A stretch of 64,000 bases of DNA from Lachnospiraceae bacterium (GTDB lineage Bacteria > Bacillota > Clostridia > Lachnospirales > Lachnospiraceae), in NCBI GenBank assembly GCA_022792885.1, contig JAAWBX010000037.1, positions 1-64,000 of the forward strand, given 5' to 3'. This document shows, one piece after another, positions 35,301 to 43,629 of this stretch (position 1 is the stretch's first letter; each line of letters opens with the position of its first letter). The position numbers and the translations under genes were made by a program. A model generated the notes under the pieces. The model was not told the DNA's origin. It saw only the letters and a list, made by a program, of their open reading frames with translations, and did not search any database.

Positions 35301-36272
35301 AGTGCAGGCGATACCGGCCTTTTTGCACAACACCTGAAAAGCCCTGGCATAGCCTTCACAGACCGGACCGTTCTCCCCTGCCTGGCCCGCCAGAGCGCTG
35401 ACGCACTCCCAACAGTCCGGATCCGCCGTCACAGCACCCCCGGAAACCGCCGTATTGTATTGATTCCTCTTTGTTAACGTATCATTAAAATAACAGATCG
35501 TTTCATAATCGCTGTCCCCGGTTTTTCCGGCCATAATCTCCGCGATATCACTGTCGCGCTTCTCGATCGCCGCCCGGATCGCCGCCTCGTCCGGATACTT
35601 CTCCGTGCGCGACAAAAACAAAGAGATATGGATCCGTCCGGTATACCCTTCCGCCTCCGATCCGCTGTACTCCCCGCTGTAACCGTAATTCCAGGCGTTC
35701 CCCATCCAGAACACTTCCGGATAATCCCGGTCAAAAGCGCTGTACACGGCAGACACATAAGGCGTATAGCGATCAAAAACTTCCTTGGATTCCTTCGCGG
35801 CGTCTTCCTTTCGTTCCAACGGAAATTCTACCGTAATCACAGGAACGGTGACCGTCATCTTCCCGTTCTTATCCGGCTCAAACGCCGCGTCCTCGATCAG
35901 AAAATCGTCGGTTCCGTCACCATCCGATCCTTCCGCCAGCCGATCATAGAGAAGACGAAACTCTTCCTCCGGCAGATCGATCCGGTCGATCCATCTCTCG
36001 TAATTCCCGCTTTTCAGATCGACGATCCCGTCGTCCAGACCAAACGGCCGGACTGCGGACGGAGCCGACGTATCCAGATCCGCGGTATAAATAAATTCTC
36101 CGATATCGGTCCAGGCTTCCTTCTCCCCAGAAGGCTCCTCCTCCGAATCCTCCGTCCGGGATATCTTCGCCGCCTGAGCCGTCGGCGAAGACGGAACGAG
36201 CGGAGTTACAATCATGGCCGCCGCCAGCAGCCACGCCAGTAACCGCTTGCCTCGGGAATTTCCCTTTTCCAT
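32328..36272 (-). CDS. Secreted transglutaminase-like surface protein with MBG-type repeats
   Basis: A 1,314-residue cell-surface protein. It has a signal peptide (LLAWLLAAAMIVTPLVPSSP, cleavage near AQA-A35) and a transglutaminase/protease-like domain with the triad C305 (NGPVCEGYARAF), H339 (GPHMWNYV) and D354 (GADVTWND). Several immunoglobulin-like/MBG modules rich in YAGETL-, GKVYDGTAL- and VYGAEEPEIGYTV-type repeats follow, then a Ser/Thr/Pro/Gln spacer, a QTGDNN motif, a hydrophobic helix and a basic tail. The end resembles sortase-anchored proteins but lacks LPxTG. Substrate and role are unknown. Confidence 0.8.
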   Translation of the reverse strand: MEKGNSRGKRLLAWLLAAAMIVTPLVPSSPTAQAAKISRTEDSEEEPSGEKEAWTDIGEFIYTADLDTSAPSAVRPFGLDDGIVDLKSGNYERWIDRIDLPEEEFRLLYDRLAEGSDGDGTDDFLIEDAAFEPDKNGKMTVTVPVITVEFPLERKEDAAKESKEVFDRYTPYVSAVYSAFDRDYPEVFWMGNAWNYGYSGEYSGSEAEGYTGRIHISLFLSRTEKYPDEAAIRAAIEKRDSDIAEIMAGKTGDSDYETICYFNDTLTKRNQYNTAVSGGAVTADPDCWECVSALAGQAGENGPVCEGYARAFQVLCKKAGIACTLVDGNAQSGTGSGPHMWNYVKLDGEWYGADVTWNDPVGNPAGGAVSGLENREWLLVGEEKTDGSGRDFLTTHPVENRISSNGVAFLNGPVLSKTNYVPKKVVSLTGVASYAGETLQDTFTYGDTITVKASVSYPEGNSGVSNRTGEPGARQMALYLGDRQISDPVSEENGIYTMSYSTRERLVPVGRQILTARFIGDGEVGSSSKDVAITLNPLEPVLTVPSDLVLPYTGEAAEIPASSVELPGMDEAPDYSYSYCKEGGSAYTDEVPVSPGKYSVKVSVAADAAGFYKGAEKTFSLEIRKTSVSLRFLASYAPGKVYDGTALALPTEDQMEIGGALYGDVVFTWYRKTVAEENKITDPTQAGDYILVASVADTESSEGVQAQISVSVTRRPVNIQIAEQGKVYGAEEPEIGYTVDAGTPLVAGESLTGRLTRAPGEDVGSYAIGPGTLDEANNPNYRFTYGTGSFTIRPAGYRTEVEPVQTILAGTGEFKKPDFIGVNNEKVSGVLTYKYKGVDYAAYADLVKQLQSLEVGASGSIEAVFVPDADGNYTGISEVRIAFTISDITFFVGGHPASDANAVTKKENPVYGDTWEDIVRISDQLTAKVGSASDSERGHFTLSVTGNPKAGAGQAYQVLYHGTLNGNEYSGVVVCSGTVDVAQALLGWDTAGLSARDRQSKIVDGRATLTGALQVSGILPEDKQSVSFVCPAERLTGTYANVAPGSQKVVLGWAADAPAVLQGEGAENYRLPDRLPEITGQIHASRREPVPGLSEDRYQLEIEDGLSEVPAALQGKPELNTAEKIENRMRINVRTKTPSVPDKDIAIYDVRLLFSSDGQSWVEATAENFPSEGILVTLPYPSGTTKDTHDFTVAHMFTVTRNNYQPGDVEYPAVKKTDAGIQFRVYSLSPIAVGWISINQAPSGTTAAPQPSTSAQTTNSASTAPSQPSTQNPSSVTGTQTGDNNYVIYLYLLLLLVAGMAVCLLVEKRRAERR

Positions 36273-36407
36273 CGCACATCTCTCCTTTATCTGCTTCATT
36301 CTGAATATTCTCTTACGAAAAGAAACTCTGTTTCCCGCTTATTTTACCACAAAAAGCGGTACTTTGTATATCCCTTTCAACAAATTATCCCGGCAAAAAG
36401 TAACAAT

Positions 36408-37316
36408 TTAGCACGCCGTTCCCTTTCGTTCCAATCCGGCGTAGGCAAATACCCCCGCCAAAAGAACCGAAGCGCCGAAAAACTGCAAGGCCGAAGGAAT
36501 CTCCCCAAAAAGAAAAACGGCTATAACCGAAGCCGCAATCGGCTCGCATAATTTCGCGGCCGCGACATACGCCGGATTCAAATATTTCAAACACCAGTTA
36601 AAAAGACTGTGGCCCAGAAGCGTGCAAAAAAATCCCAGGCAGAAGCCGATGCCAATCTCCCGAACTCCCCAGCCCGTAACAGGAGTCCCTGTAACGCCGT
36701 CCAGAAACAAAAGCGCCAGCGCGCAGAAACCGTAAGTCAAATAAGTATACGCCGTATTCGAAAGCCTCTCCCTTTCCCGCCGGCCGATCAGAGTATAACC
36801 GGTGATACACACCGCTCCCAAAAGGGACAAAAAATCACCGAGCACCGCGTCCGAACCGCTCCCGCCGTCCGCCAGGCCGATAACGACGCTTCCGGCAAAC
36901 GAAACCAGGATACAGCCCCACGCCCCTTTTTCGATTCTCCCGTTTAGAAACAACAGAAAGCCCAGCGCCGTAAAAATCACCTCCGTACTCATCAGCGCCG
37001 TAGAACTTGCCACGGATGTGTAGCGCAAAGACGCGAACCAGAACACAAAATGAAAGGCCAGAAAAACACCGCTCAACGCACACCAGAATACGTCTTTTCT
37101 CCTCACTGCCTTCCAGTCCCGCCTGTGCCCGCCGAGAGCGGAAGGCGTAAGAAGAAATACCGTCCAGACCAGGCGTCCCGTAGCCGTAACCAGGGCCGGC
37201 GCTTCCGAATACCGCACAAAAATTGCCGAACAGGAAACTCCGACCACGCCGATAACCAGGACCAAGTTTGGATTTATCCGACATTCTTTTGACTTTTCTC
37301 TTTTTCCGCTTATCAT
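36408..37316 (-). CDS. EamA/DMT family permease
   Basis: A 302-residue membrane protein with ten predicted helices in two EamA repeats (first half VSCSAIFVRYSEAPALVTATGR; second half NWCLKYLNPAYVAAAKLCEP followed by IAASVIAVFLFGE). Drug/metabolite transporters of this group export amino acids or other metabolites. The start at 37316 has GAGG upstream. It is transcribed away from the M20 gene, so the two share a divergent promoter region, and it reads towards the transglutaminase gene. Confidence 0.85.
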   Translation of the reverse strand: MISGKREKSKECRINPNLVLVIGVVGVSCSAIFVRYSEAPALVTATGRLVWTVFLLTPSALGGHRRDWKAVRRKDVFWCALSGVFLAFHFVFWFASLRYTSVASSTALMSTEVIFTALGFLLFLNGRIEKGAWGCILVSFAGSVVIGLADGGSGSDAVLGDFLSLLGAVCITGYTLIGRRERERLSNTAYTYLTYGFCALALLFLDGVTGTPVTGWGVREIGIGFCLGFFCTLLGHSLFNWCLKYLNPAYVAAAKLCEPIAASVIAVFLFGEIPSALQFFGASVLLAGVFAYAGLERKGTAC

Positions 37317-37353
37317 CTCAAAATCCTCATCCCATACTTTCTGTTTTGTTTAC

Positions 37354-37382
37354 TGGATATTCTCATCCGTTTCTGTTAGAAT
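37354..37382 (+). promoter_or_regulatory. SigA promoter of the M20 gene
   Basis: TGGATA (37354-37359), a 17-base spacer and TAGAAT (37377-37382), about 40 bases before the start codon, which has AAAGGAGG. Confidence 0.55.
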
Positions 37383-37422
37383 AAAAGCAATCTTATTTCA
37401 TGATATTAAAGGAGGCAACGCT

Positions 37423-38631
37423 ATGATCTCTCTGTCGGAACTGACTCATCTGGAAAATGAAGTCCAGGAAAACTATATGGTCTTACATCGTCACCCTCAA
37501 ACGGCTTTCCACGAACACTGGGCCTGTGATTTTATTTATCAGGAACTGACCCGCTACGGGATCAAAGCGGAAAAAGTTGTGGCCACCGGCGTCGTCGGCT
37601 GGATCCCGGGTGAAAAGCCCGGACCGACCGTCGCTCTTCGAGCCGACATCGACGCCCTTCCCATCCAGGAATCCAGCGACGTTTTGTTTTCCTCCGAGAA
37701 TCCCGGGGTTATGCATGCCTGCGGTCACGACGCGCATGCCGCCATGCTTCTGGGAACCGCTCATTATTTCGCCAATAACCGGGACAAGCTGGCGGGAAAT
37801 ATCCGTCTGATCTTCCAACCGGCCGAGGAAGGCATGAACCCGGAAACCAGAAAGATCGCGGTCTTAAACAACGGAGACGAAAAAGGCGGCGCCGCTTCCA
37901 TGGTAAAACTGGGTTATCTCAATCCGGTCGATCGTTTCTACGCCCTTCACGTAGATCCGGAACTTCCCGTCGGCGTTTTAAGCGTCTGCAAAGACCGCGC
38001 CATGGCTTCCTGCGACCGTTTTGAGCTGACCGTCCAGGGGAAAGGCGGGCACGGTTCCTCACCGGAAGGCGCGGTGGACCCCGTCGGCGCCCTGGCCGCC
38101 ATCCTGGCCGCCTACAACGCCCTGCCGTCCCGGGAATTCAGCTCCCTGGAAACCGTCGTCGTCACCGTCGGAACCGTAAACACCGTTTCCACGTGGAACG
38201 CCATTCCGGATTCCGTCCGGATCACGGGCAATATCCGCACGTTCGACACCGGGATCTGCGCCCGGGTTATCAAACGCCTGAAAGAGCTCGCCGAAGGAAT
38301 CTGCCTGGCCCATCGCTGTACGGCGGATTTTAAAAACACCTGCATGGCGATTCCCGCCATCAACAATCCGGACGAAGCTGCGCGCATGGCAAAAACCGCC
38401 GACCGGATCTTCGGAAAAGGATGCGGAATCCTGGCCGAAAAACCCCGCATGAGCTCGGAAGACGTCGGTTACTACCTGAACGCGGTTCCCGGCGCTTTCG
38501 CCTTCTTCGGCTGCGGTTTCCCCGAACAGGAGAACGCGCCGCTTCACAGTCCAAAGTTCCGCGTGAATCCCGACGCCCTCATCCGCGGCGTACAGCTCTA
38601 CGCCAATCTGCTGCAACCAGAAGAATTTTGA
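37423..38631 (+). CDS. M20 family amidohydrolase (hippurate/N-acyl amino acid hydrolase type)
   Basis: A 402-residue metal-dependent amidohydrolase. Metal-binding motifs include HRHPQTAFHE, ALRADIDALPI, HACGHDAHAAMLLGTA and QPAEEG, and the lid or dimerisation domain (GKGGHGSSPEGAVDP) is present. The family cleaves N-acyl amino acids, hippurate, indole-acetyl-amino acids or aminobenzoyl-glutamate; which one is not decided here. It is followed 48 bases on by an unknown gene that shares its transcript. Confidence 0.9.
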   Translation: MISLSELTHLENEVQENYMVLHRHPQTAFHEHWACDFIYQELTRYGIKAEKVVATGVVGWIPGEKPGPTVALRADIDALPIQESSDVLFSSENPGVMHACGHDAHAAMLLGTAHYFANNRDKLAGNIRLIFQPAEEGMNPETRKIAVLNNGDEKGGAASMVKLGYLNPVDRFYALHVDPELPVGVLSVCKDRAMASCDRFELTVQGKGGHGSSPEGAVDPVGALAAILAAYNALPSREFSSLETVVVTVGTVNTVSTWNAIPDSVRITGNIRTFDTGICARVIKRLKELAEGICLAHRCTADFKNTCMAIPAINNPDEAARMAKTADRIFGKGCGILAEKPRMSSEDVGYYLNAVPGAFAFFGCGFPEQENAPLHSPKFRVNPDALIRGVQLYANLLQPEEF

Positions 38632-38679
38632 CGGGCTTTGCAGCATCCCATCATCAAAACAGGAAAGAAGGATCGAATC

Positions 38680-39282
38680 ATGTTTAAAACCGTCCTGGAT
38701 CTCGCATCCATCGATTATAACGGCATCATGGAAAACGCCATGGACGCCCTGAAGAACCACCCGGACGCCGCAAAAACCAAAGGGATCAAACTGCCCGGCA
38801 AACTTCAGATGCTTCTGTTTAAAAAATTGCCGGACGACAAAAAAACTCAGGCGATCGCCCAACTGTTAAACAGCCCGGAAGGACAGACTCAAACCTGCCA
38901 GGCTCTTGAACAAATGCTGTCCGGCCTCTTTCAGGTCCGTGTCGTCCGAATCGAAGCCCGAACCGAAGAACCGGACCTTGTCCTCCGCCTGATCGCCGAT
39001 ATGGAAGATATGAATTCCGAGCTGGCTCTGGGACGGCTCTTCCCTACCCTGGCCATGGTACCGGATTATCCGGACATTTTAGGCTCGGCCTACCGGCCCG
39101 GCATGAATGCCCAGGATGCCCTGTCCGCCGCCTTAAACTTACCGAAACCCGAACGGGAACTGGCCGTACTGAAGCTCATCAAACACGCGAAGCCTGCTCT
39201 CCTAGGCTCTCTGGAAATGTCGGCCCGCTCTCAGGGACTGGAATTTCACATTGCCGATCTGAAATTTCTGGTCCCCAGATAA
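38680..39282 (+). CDS. Conserved-looking protein of unknown function
   Basis: A 200-residue protein I do not recognise. It begins MFKTVLDLASIDY after AGGAAAGAAGG and contains no signal peptide or membrane helix. The first third is rich in lysine and alanine helices (LQMLLFKKLPDDKKTQAIAQ). The middle has alternating strands (VRVVRIEARTEEPDLVLRLI), and the end reads SLEMSARSQGLEFHIADLKF. It is 48 bases downstream of the M20 gene and before a GC hairpin, so it is probably co-transcribed with that hydrolase. Confidence 0.7.
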   Translation: MFKTVLDLASIDYNGIMENAMDALKNHPDAAKTKGIKLPGKLQMLLFKKLPDDKKTQAIAQLLNSPEGQTQTCQALEQMLSGLFQVRVVRIEARTEEPDLVLRLIADMEDMNSELALGRLFPTLAMVPDYPDILGSAYRPGMNAQDALSAALNLPKPERELAVLKLIKHAKPALLGSLEMSARSQGLEFHIADLKFLVPR

Positions 39283-39284
39283 TA

Positions 39285-39330
39285 CGTCCGGCCGCCTTGG
39301 CGTTTCTCTTCCCACGCCGGCGGCCGGATG
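39285..39330. terminator. GC-rich hairpin between convergent genes
   Basis: Long inverted repeat CCGGCCGCC...GGCGGCCGG (39287-39295 and 39318-39326) with a partly paired interior, between the unknown gene and the response regulator. There is no strong T run on either side. Confidence 0.55.
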
Positions 39331-39333
39331 CCT

Positions 39334-40035
39334 TTATGCTTTATAAAATTTGTACCCGATTCGCCAAACCGTCAGAAGATATTTCGGTTTGGCCGGATCG
39401 TCCTCGATCTTTTCACGTATCTTCCGCATAAAAACGGTAATACTGTTGGCATTCGCTCCGCTGTCATTTCCCCAGATATGTTCCAGTATCTGTTGTCTGG
39501 TATACACCTGGCCCGGGTGACTGGCCAGCAAGGCCAGAATCTCAAATTCTTTGGAAGTCAACCCCACGTCCATGCCGCGAAGGCGCACTTCATATCGGTT
39601 AAAAAAGATCTCCAGTTCGTCAAAAGCCGCGCTGTCCTCTCTTTTTAAATATTCATTCCCGCTTTTTCCGTCCCGTTTTGCCCGGCGCAACAGCGCGTTC
39701 ATGCGCAAAGACAGCTCCCTCGGATTGAAGGGTTTTACCAGGTAATCGTCACCGCCCGCAGTAAAACCGATACCTTTATCCACAATATCCCCTTTCGCCG
39801 AAAGAAAGATGATCGGCGTATGGTCATCCTGCCTTCGAAGCTCTTCGCAGACCTGAAACCCGTTCATATCCGGCATCATCACGTCCAGAATAATCAGATC
39901 CGGTTTTTCTTCCTTAACCAGGGAAAGAGCCGTCTCGCCGTCCGGCGCCGAACAATACTGATATCCGTCTTTCTCCGCGATATGTCTGATCGCCAGGAGG
40001 ATGTTTTCCTCATCGTCCACTGCCATGATCTTCAT
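39334..40035 (-). CDS. OmpR/PhoB family response regulator
   Basis: A 233-residue regulator. The receiver domain has acidic residues DDEE near position 7, the phospho-acceptor in DLIILDVMMPDMNG and the lysine in LVKPFNP. The C-terminal winged helix includes GLTSKEFEILALLASHPGQV and the recognition segment NANSITVFMRKIREKIE. The start at 40035 lies within the last codons of the sensor kinase gene, so the pair is translationally coupled. Targets are not evident. Confidence 0.92.
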   Translation of the reverse strand: MKIMAVDDEENILLAIRHIAEKDGYQYCSAPDGETALSLVKEEKPDLIILDVMMPDMNGFQVCEELRRQDDHTPIIFLSAKGDIVDKGIGFTAGGDDYLVKPFNPRELSLRMNALLRRAKRDGKSGNEYLKREDSAAFDELEIFFNRYEVRLRGMDVGLTSKEFEILALLASHPGQVYTRQQILEHIWGNDSGANANSITVFMRKIREKIEDDPAKPKYLLTVWRIGYKFYKA

Positions 40036-41689
40036 TTCCGTTTTGTTCTCCTTCCTCCTGTAAATCCGAAGGGATTTCCACTGTGAACGTGCTCCCTTTT
40101 CCCGGTTCGCTCTCCACCGCAACCGTTCCGCCGTGAAGTTTCGTCCAATTCTTCACCAGGGTCAGCCCCAGTCCGCTCCCGTTATAACGTTTGGACGCAG
40201 AAGCATCCATCTGTACAAATTTATCAAATACCGCTTCCTGATATTCTTTGGCAATACCGATCCCCGTATCCCGGACACTCAGACGAATCCGGCAGGCTTC
40301 CGGTAAAAAAGCGGCGCGCAGCGAAACCTGCCCGTTCTCTTCCGTAAATTTCAACGCATTCCCCAAAAGGTTCTCCAGGGTGTGATACAACATCTCATAA
40401 TCGGCGTTAAACAGCGGAACATTCTTGTCTACCTGCATGGACAGACGAATATTTTTTTTCAGCGCAAGCGGCTCCGCCCATTCTTCCAGCTCGTTGATCA
40501 GATCATAAATATCCACCGTCTCCAGAGAAAGTTTCATTTCGTCCGCCTCCAGCCGGAAAATCGCCAGCGTATTGTTGATCGTCTCCAAAAGACGCTTCCC
40601 GTTCTGTTCGATTCGGTGAAGGGTATCGTTCTCCTCTTCCGGGTGCGCGGCCTCATTCTCAAGAAGAAACTCCGTAAAGGTGATAATCGAAGTCAGAGGT
40701 GTCCGCAGTTCGTGCGTCATGACGGCCAAGAAATCCGATTTGGAGCGGTTTTCTTTTTTCAACTGATCGTTCGTCTCCTCCAGCACACGGTTTAATGCTT
40801 TCAATTCACTTGTCCGATCTTCCACCTGCTCCTCCAGATGTTCATACAGACCCCTTAGCTGAACCGCCATCTCGTTAAAATAGCGGGCCAACTGACTCAT
40901 CTCTTTATGATTTTCCGGAATATACGCCTGAACTTTCCAGTTCCCGCCCCGCAGCTCCTGAACCGCCGTCTCCAATATATGAAGCGGACCCAAAACCAAT
41001 CGATATACAAAAAAGTACAGCATCAATCCGATCACAACGATCAGAAGCGAAAAAAAAGCCACCTCCTGCCACAGGTTATCCGTAAAATTCTTCCAATGAA
41101 TGTCCAGCGGAACAATAATACTGATGGCGCCGCCGATGTCTCCCAGCTTCCAGCCCTCCTTCGGATATCCGGTCACATCCCTTTCCCCGTACGGTTCTCC
41201 GTGACAGGCAAGGCACCCGTCCAGAACCGAAAGAGGCGCCACATAACGAAAAACCTGATTCCCCTCATATTCATCAAACCGGTACACCGAAGAAAGTTCC
41301 CGATCCTGAAGCAGAAGTTCCAGCGCTTCCCGCTCAAAAGCATCCGGCTCATCCTGCGGATTGCGGGGATTTAGATTGGTATAATGAAACTGATAATCCT
41401 GATCCCGCGAAAACAGTTCGCCGACGCTCTTTCCGGCCAAAGAACAATACAGCCCCTTAAACTCGTAAACGCCGTCGCTGGTATAATTGATCCGGTCCTG
41501 ATTGATCGTAATAAATTCCCAGACCGCGTCCATCTCAGCCGCCATCACTTTTGCTTTCTCCGCCAGTTCCCGCTCCATCTGCTTTTTCTGAGTGTAAGCG
41601 CTTCCGGCCAGAAAGAACACGAACGTGACCAAAATCGTAACGGAAAAAGTCAGGATAAACTTTGTCTGTAATGTAAGATGTTTTTTCAC
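40010..41689 (-). CDS. Sensor histidine kinase with periplasmic Tll0287-like/DUF3365 domain and CxxCH motif
   Basis: A 559-residue membrane kinase. Residues 10-30 and about 205-230 form two helices flanking an extracellular domain of roughly 170 residues. That domain contains DGCLACHGEPYG with C159, C162 and H163, a c-type haem-attachment motif as in Tll0287-like sensors. A HAMP domain, a coiled coil, the phospho-acceptor H326 (VMTHELRTPL) and the HATPase domain (NLLGNALKF, DTGIGI, GSGLGLTLV) follow. I start it at GTG 41689 with GGAAAGGGA upstream; an earlier ATG gives an unlikely extension. It probably senses redox state, NO or CO through haem. Confidence 0.88.
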   Translation of the reverse strand: MKKHLTLQTKFILTFSVTILVTFVFFLAGSAYTQKKQMERELAEKAKVMAAEMDAVWEFITINQDRINYTSDGVYEFKGLYCSLAGKSVGELFSRDQDYQFHYTNLNPRNPQDEPDAFEREALELLLQDRELSSVYRFDEYEGNQVFRYVAPLSVLDGCLACHGEPYGERDVTGYPKEGWKLGDIGGAISIIVPLDIHWKNFTDNLWQEVAFFSLLIVVIGLMLYFFVYRLVLGPLHILETAVQELRGGNWKVQAYIPENHKEMSQLARYFNEMAVQLRGLYEHLEEQVEDRTSELKALNRVLEETNDQLKKENRSKSDFLAVMTHELRTPLTSIITFTEFLLENEAAHPEEENDTLHRIEQNGKRLLETINNTLAIFRLEADEMKLSLETVDIYDLINELEEWAEPLALKKNIRLSMQVDKNVPLFNADYEMLYHTLENLLGNALKFTEENGQVSLRAAFLPEACRIRLSVRDTGIGIAKEYQEAVFDKFVQMDASASKRYNGSGLGLTLVKNWTKLHGGTVAVESEPGKGSTFTVEIPSDLQEEGEQNGNEDHGSGR

Positions 41690-41732
41690 GCTTTCCCTTT
41701 CCGATCTGCCATACTTTTGCGTAGTCCAGACT

Positions 41733-41741
41733 AGTATAACA
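41733..41741 (-). promoter_or_regulatory. Extended -10 promoter of the sensor kinase operon
   Basis: Minus-strand TGTTATACT (41741-41733), an extended -10 element about 45 bases before the GTG start. No good -35 is seen. Confidence 0.45.
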
Positions 41742-41779
41742 AAAACTTCTGAAAAATGCATCAAAAAACGAAAATATTT

Positions 41780-42556
41780 TCAGTTTCCAGTTTTTTCCTG
41801 ATTTTCATATAAGTAGCAAAGTCCTTTTAAAATCAGAAACTTGTCCACCACCACCTGACATTCACAGTACTCCCCGATCAGATCCGACAACCCCCCGGTC
41901 AGAATCACCGTGTAGCGTTTCCCCGTCCGGCGCTCGATCCGCCGAATCAAACCGTCGATCATCGCGGCATGTCCGTAAACAATCCCGCTGTTCATACATT
42001 CTTCCGTATTTTTGCCGATCAAATGGAGCGGACGTCCCAATTCATAAGAAGAAAGCTGAGACGCCTTCCTTCTAAGCGCCTCCGAAGCCGTCCTCACACC
42101 GGGACTGATCAGGCCGCCTCGAAAAACGCCCGCCTCATCAATCACCGAACAGGTCGTCGCCGTCCCCAAATCAAAAATAATGGCCGGCAGCGGATACTCT
42201 CTTATCACTGCGGCGGCATCCGCCACCCGATCGCTCCCGATGCTGGCCGGATAATCCAGATCGATCGGAAAATCCGGACGGATATCCCGTTTGATCACCG
42301 CCGCCTTCACCCCGTAAACCCGCTCAACCGCCGTCTCCAAGGCTCCGGTCAGCTCCGGCACCACCGAGGAAAGCACGGCCCCCTCCGCTTCTCTCCCTTC
42401 CGGATCATACACGCGAAGGAGGTCTTTTAACTGCGCCGTATATTCCGCCGCCAGTTTCCCCTTGTCCGTGGCCGTTCGAAAATAAAAAAGAACTTTCTGT
42501 CCCGAAAGTCCCGCAAACAGAATTGTCGTATTACCAATATCCACCGCAAACAACAT
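41780..42556 (-). CDS. coaX: Type III pantothenate kinase
   Basis: A 258-residue CoaX-type kinase, the first enzyme of coenzyme A synthesis. The nucleotide-binding P-loop-like DIGNTTI is at residues 6-12, with YPASIGSDRVADAAAV, DLGTATTCSVID and GGLISPGV further on. Its length is normal. It is transcribed away from the PHP gene and stands alone. Confidence 0.95.
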   Translation of the reverse strand: MLFAVDIGNTTILFAGLSGQKVLFYFRTATDKGKLAAEYTAQLKDLLRVYDPEGREAEGAVLSSVVPELTGALETAVERVYGVKAAVIKRDIRPDFPIDLDYPASIGSDRVADAAAVIREYPLPAIIFDLGTATTCSVIDEAGVFRGGLISPGVRTASEALRRKASQLSSYELGRPLHLIGKNTEECMNSGIVYGHAAMIDGLIRRIERRTGKRYTVILTGGLSDLIGEYCECQVVVDKFLILKGLCYLYENQEKTGN

Positions 42557-42604
42557 GGTATCCTTCCTCCTGGTTTTTTGTCAAAAACTTTTCTCTTCTT
42601 TCTC

Positions 42605-42633
42605 TTTTCAAAATCACAAATTAGGGCTACAAT
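42605..42633 (+). promoter_or_regulatory. Candidate SigA promoter of the PHP gene
   Basis: TTTTCA (42605-42610), a 17-base spacer and TACAAT (42628-42633), about 90 bases before the GTG start codon. Confidence 0.45.
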
Positions 42634-42723
42634 ATTCCTATCGCGTCATATTGCCGCCGTCAAAACAATGGGACACAGGCTCTTATCAGAAAACGACATA
42701 ATCAGCAAGGAGGAATTTTTGTT

Positions 42724-43518
42724 GTGAAGATCGACATGCACTGCCACGTAAAAGAAGGTTCCATCGACAGCAAGATCCCGCTTGAACTTTATATATCACT
42801 CTTAAAGGAACAGGGCTTCGGCGGTATGCTGATCACGGACCACGACACCTACAACGGTTACCGCTACTGGCGCGATCACATAAAAGGGAAGCTCCACACG
42901 GATTTTAAAGTGTTCAAAGGAATTGAATACGATACTTCCGGCGGAGGCCATGTGATCGCCATCCTTCCGGAAAACGTCAAGCTAAGACTTATGGAGATCC
43001 GCGGCCTCCCCTTAAACATTCTGATCTCGGCCGTCCATGCGGCAGGCGGCGTCCTGGGCCCCGCCCATCCCGGCGGCGATAAATATCTGGCGCTGACAAG
43101 GACGAGAGTCTATCGGAAAGATCCCCGCATCGTAAAACGTTTCGACTTCGTGGAAGTCTTCAACGCCTGTGAAAGCGAAGAATCCAATGAACTCGCAGCC
43201 AAACTGGCCGCCAAATATCAAAAACCCGGGCTGGGCGGCAGCGACGCCCACAAACCCGACTGCGTTGGCCTGGCCTTCACCGAAATACCGGACAGCGTCG
43301 CCACGGAATCCGAACTGATCGCCTGCATTCAAAACCAGAAAATCTCCGACTGCGGCGGAACCCGTTACGAACATACCGCCAAAGGTAAGATGGGACGGCT
43401 GCGCACGGTCCCTCTGATTCTCTTCTTTTTCTACAACAAAACGCTGACTCTTGCCCGCATGCGCAAGCGCAATCGAAAATTAAAAGCCGAATATGTCGAT
43501 AAGGAAGCCGAACTGTAG
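42724..43518 (+). CDS. PHP domain phosphoesterase
   Basis: A 264-residue metal-dependent phosphoesterase of the PHP family. Metal ligands appear as DMHCHVKEG (residues 4-12), ITDHDTYNG, FKGIEY, AHPGG and GGSDAHKPD. GTG at 42724 follows AAGGAGG. A basic C-terminal tail (MRKRNRKLKAEY) is unusual. It could be a trpH-like 5'-3' oligonucleotide or nucleoside bisphosphatase; the substrate is undecided. Confidence 0.8.
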   Translation: MKIDMHCHVKEGSIDSKIPLELYISLLKEQGFGGMLITDHDTYNGYRYWRDHIKGKLHTDFKVFKGIEYDTSGGGHVIAILPENVKLRLMEIRGLPLNILISAVHAAGGVLGPAHPGGDKYLALTRTRVYRKDPRIVKRFDFVEVFNACESEESNELAAKLAAKYQKPGLGGSDAHKPDCVGLAFTEIPDSVATESELIACIQNQKISDCGGTRYEHTAKGKMGRLRTVPLILFFFYNKTLTLARMRKRNRKLKAEYVDKEAEL

Positions 43519-43591
43519 AAAAAGGCTGCCGCAAAGCAATGTTATCCCCCAAACACCGCGGGATCTCTGCCTTTTGCAGCAGCCCTTTTTT
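43518..43591. terminator. Bidirectional terminator
   Basis: AAAAAGGCTGC near 43520 pairs with GCAGCCCTTTTT near 43580, with further pairing inside and A and T runs outside. It separates the PHP gene from the convergent aminotransferase gene. Confidence 0.75.
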
Positions 43592-43629
43592 ATCGTTTCT
43601 TCGCGGTATTGACACCCGGAAACAACCCG

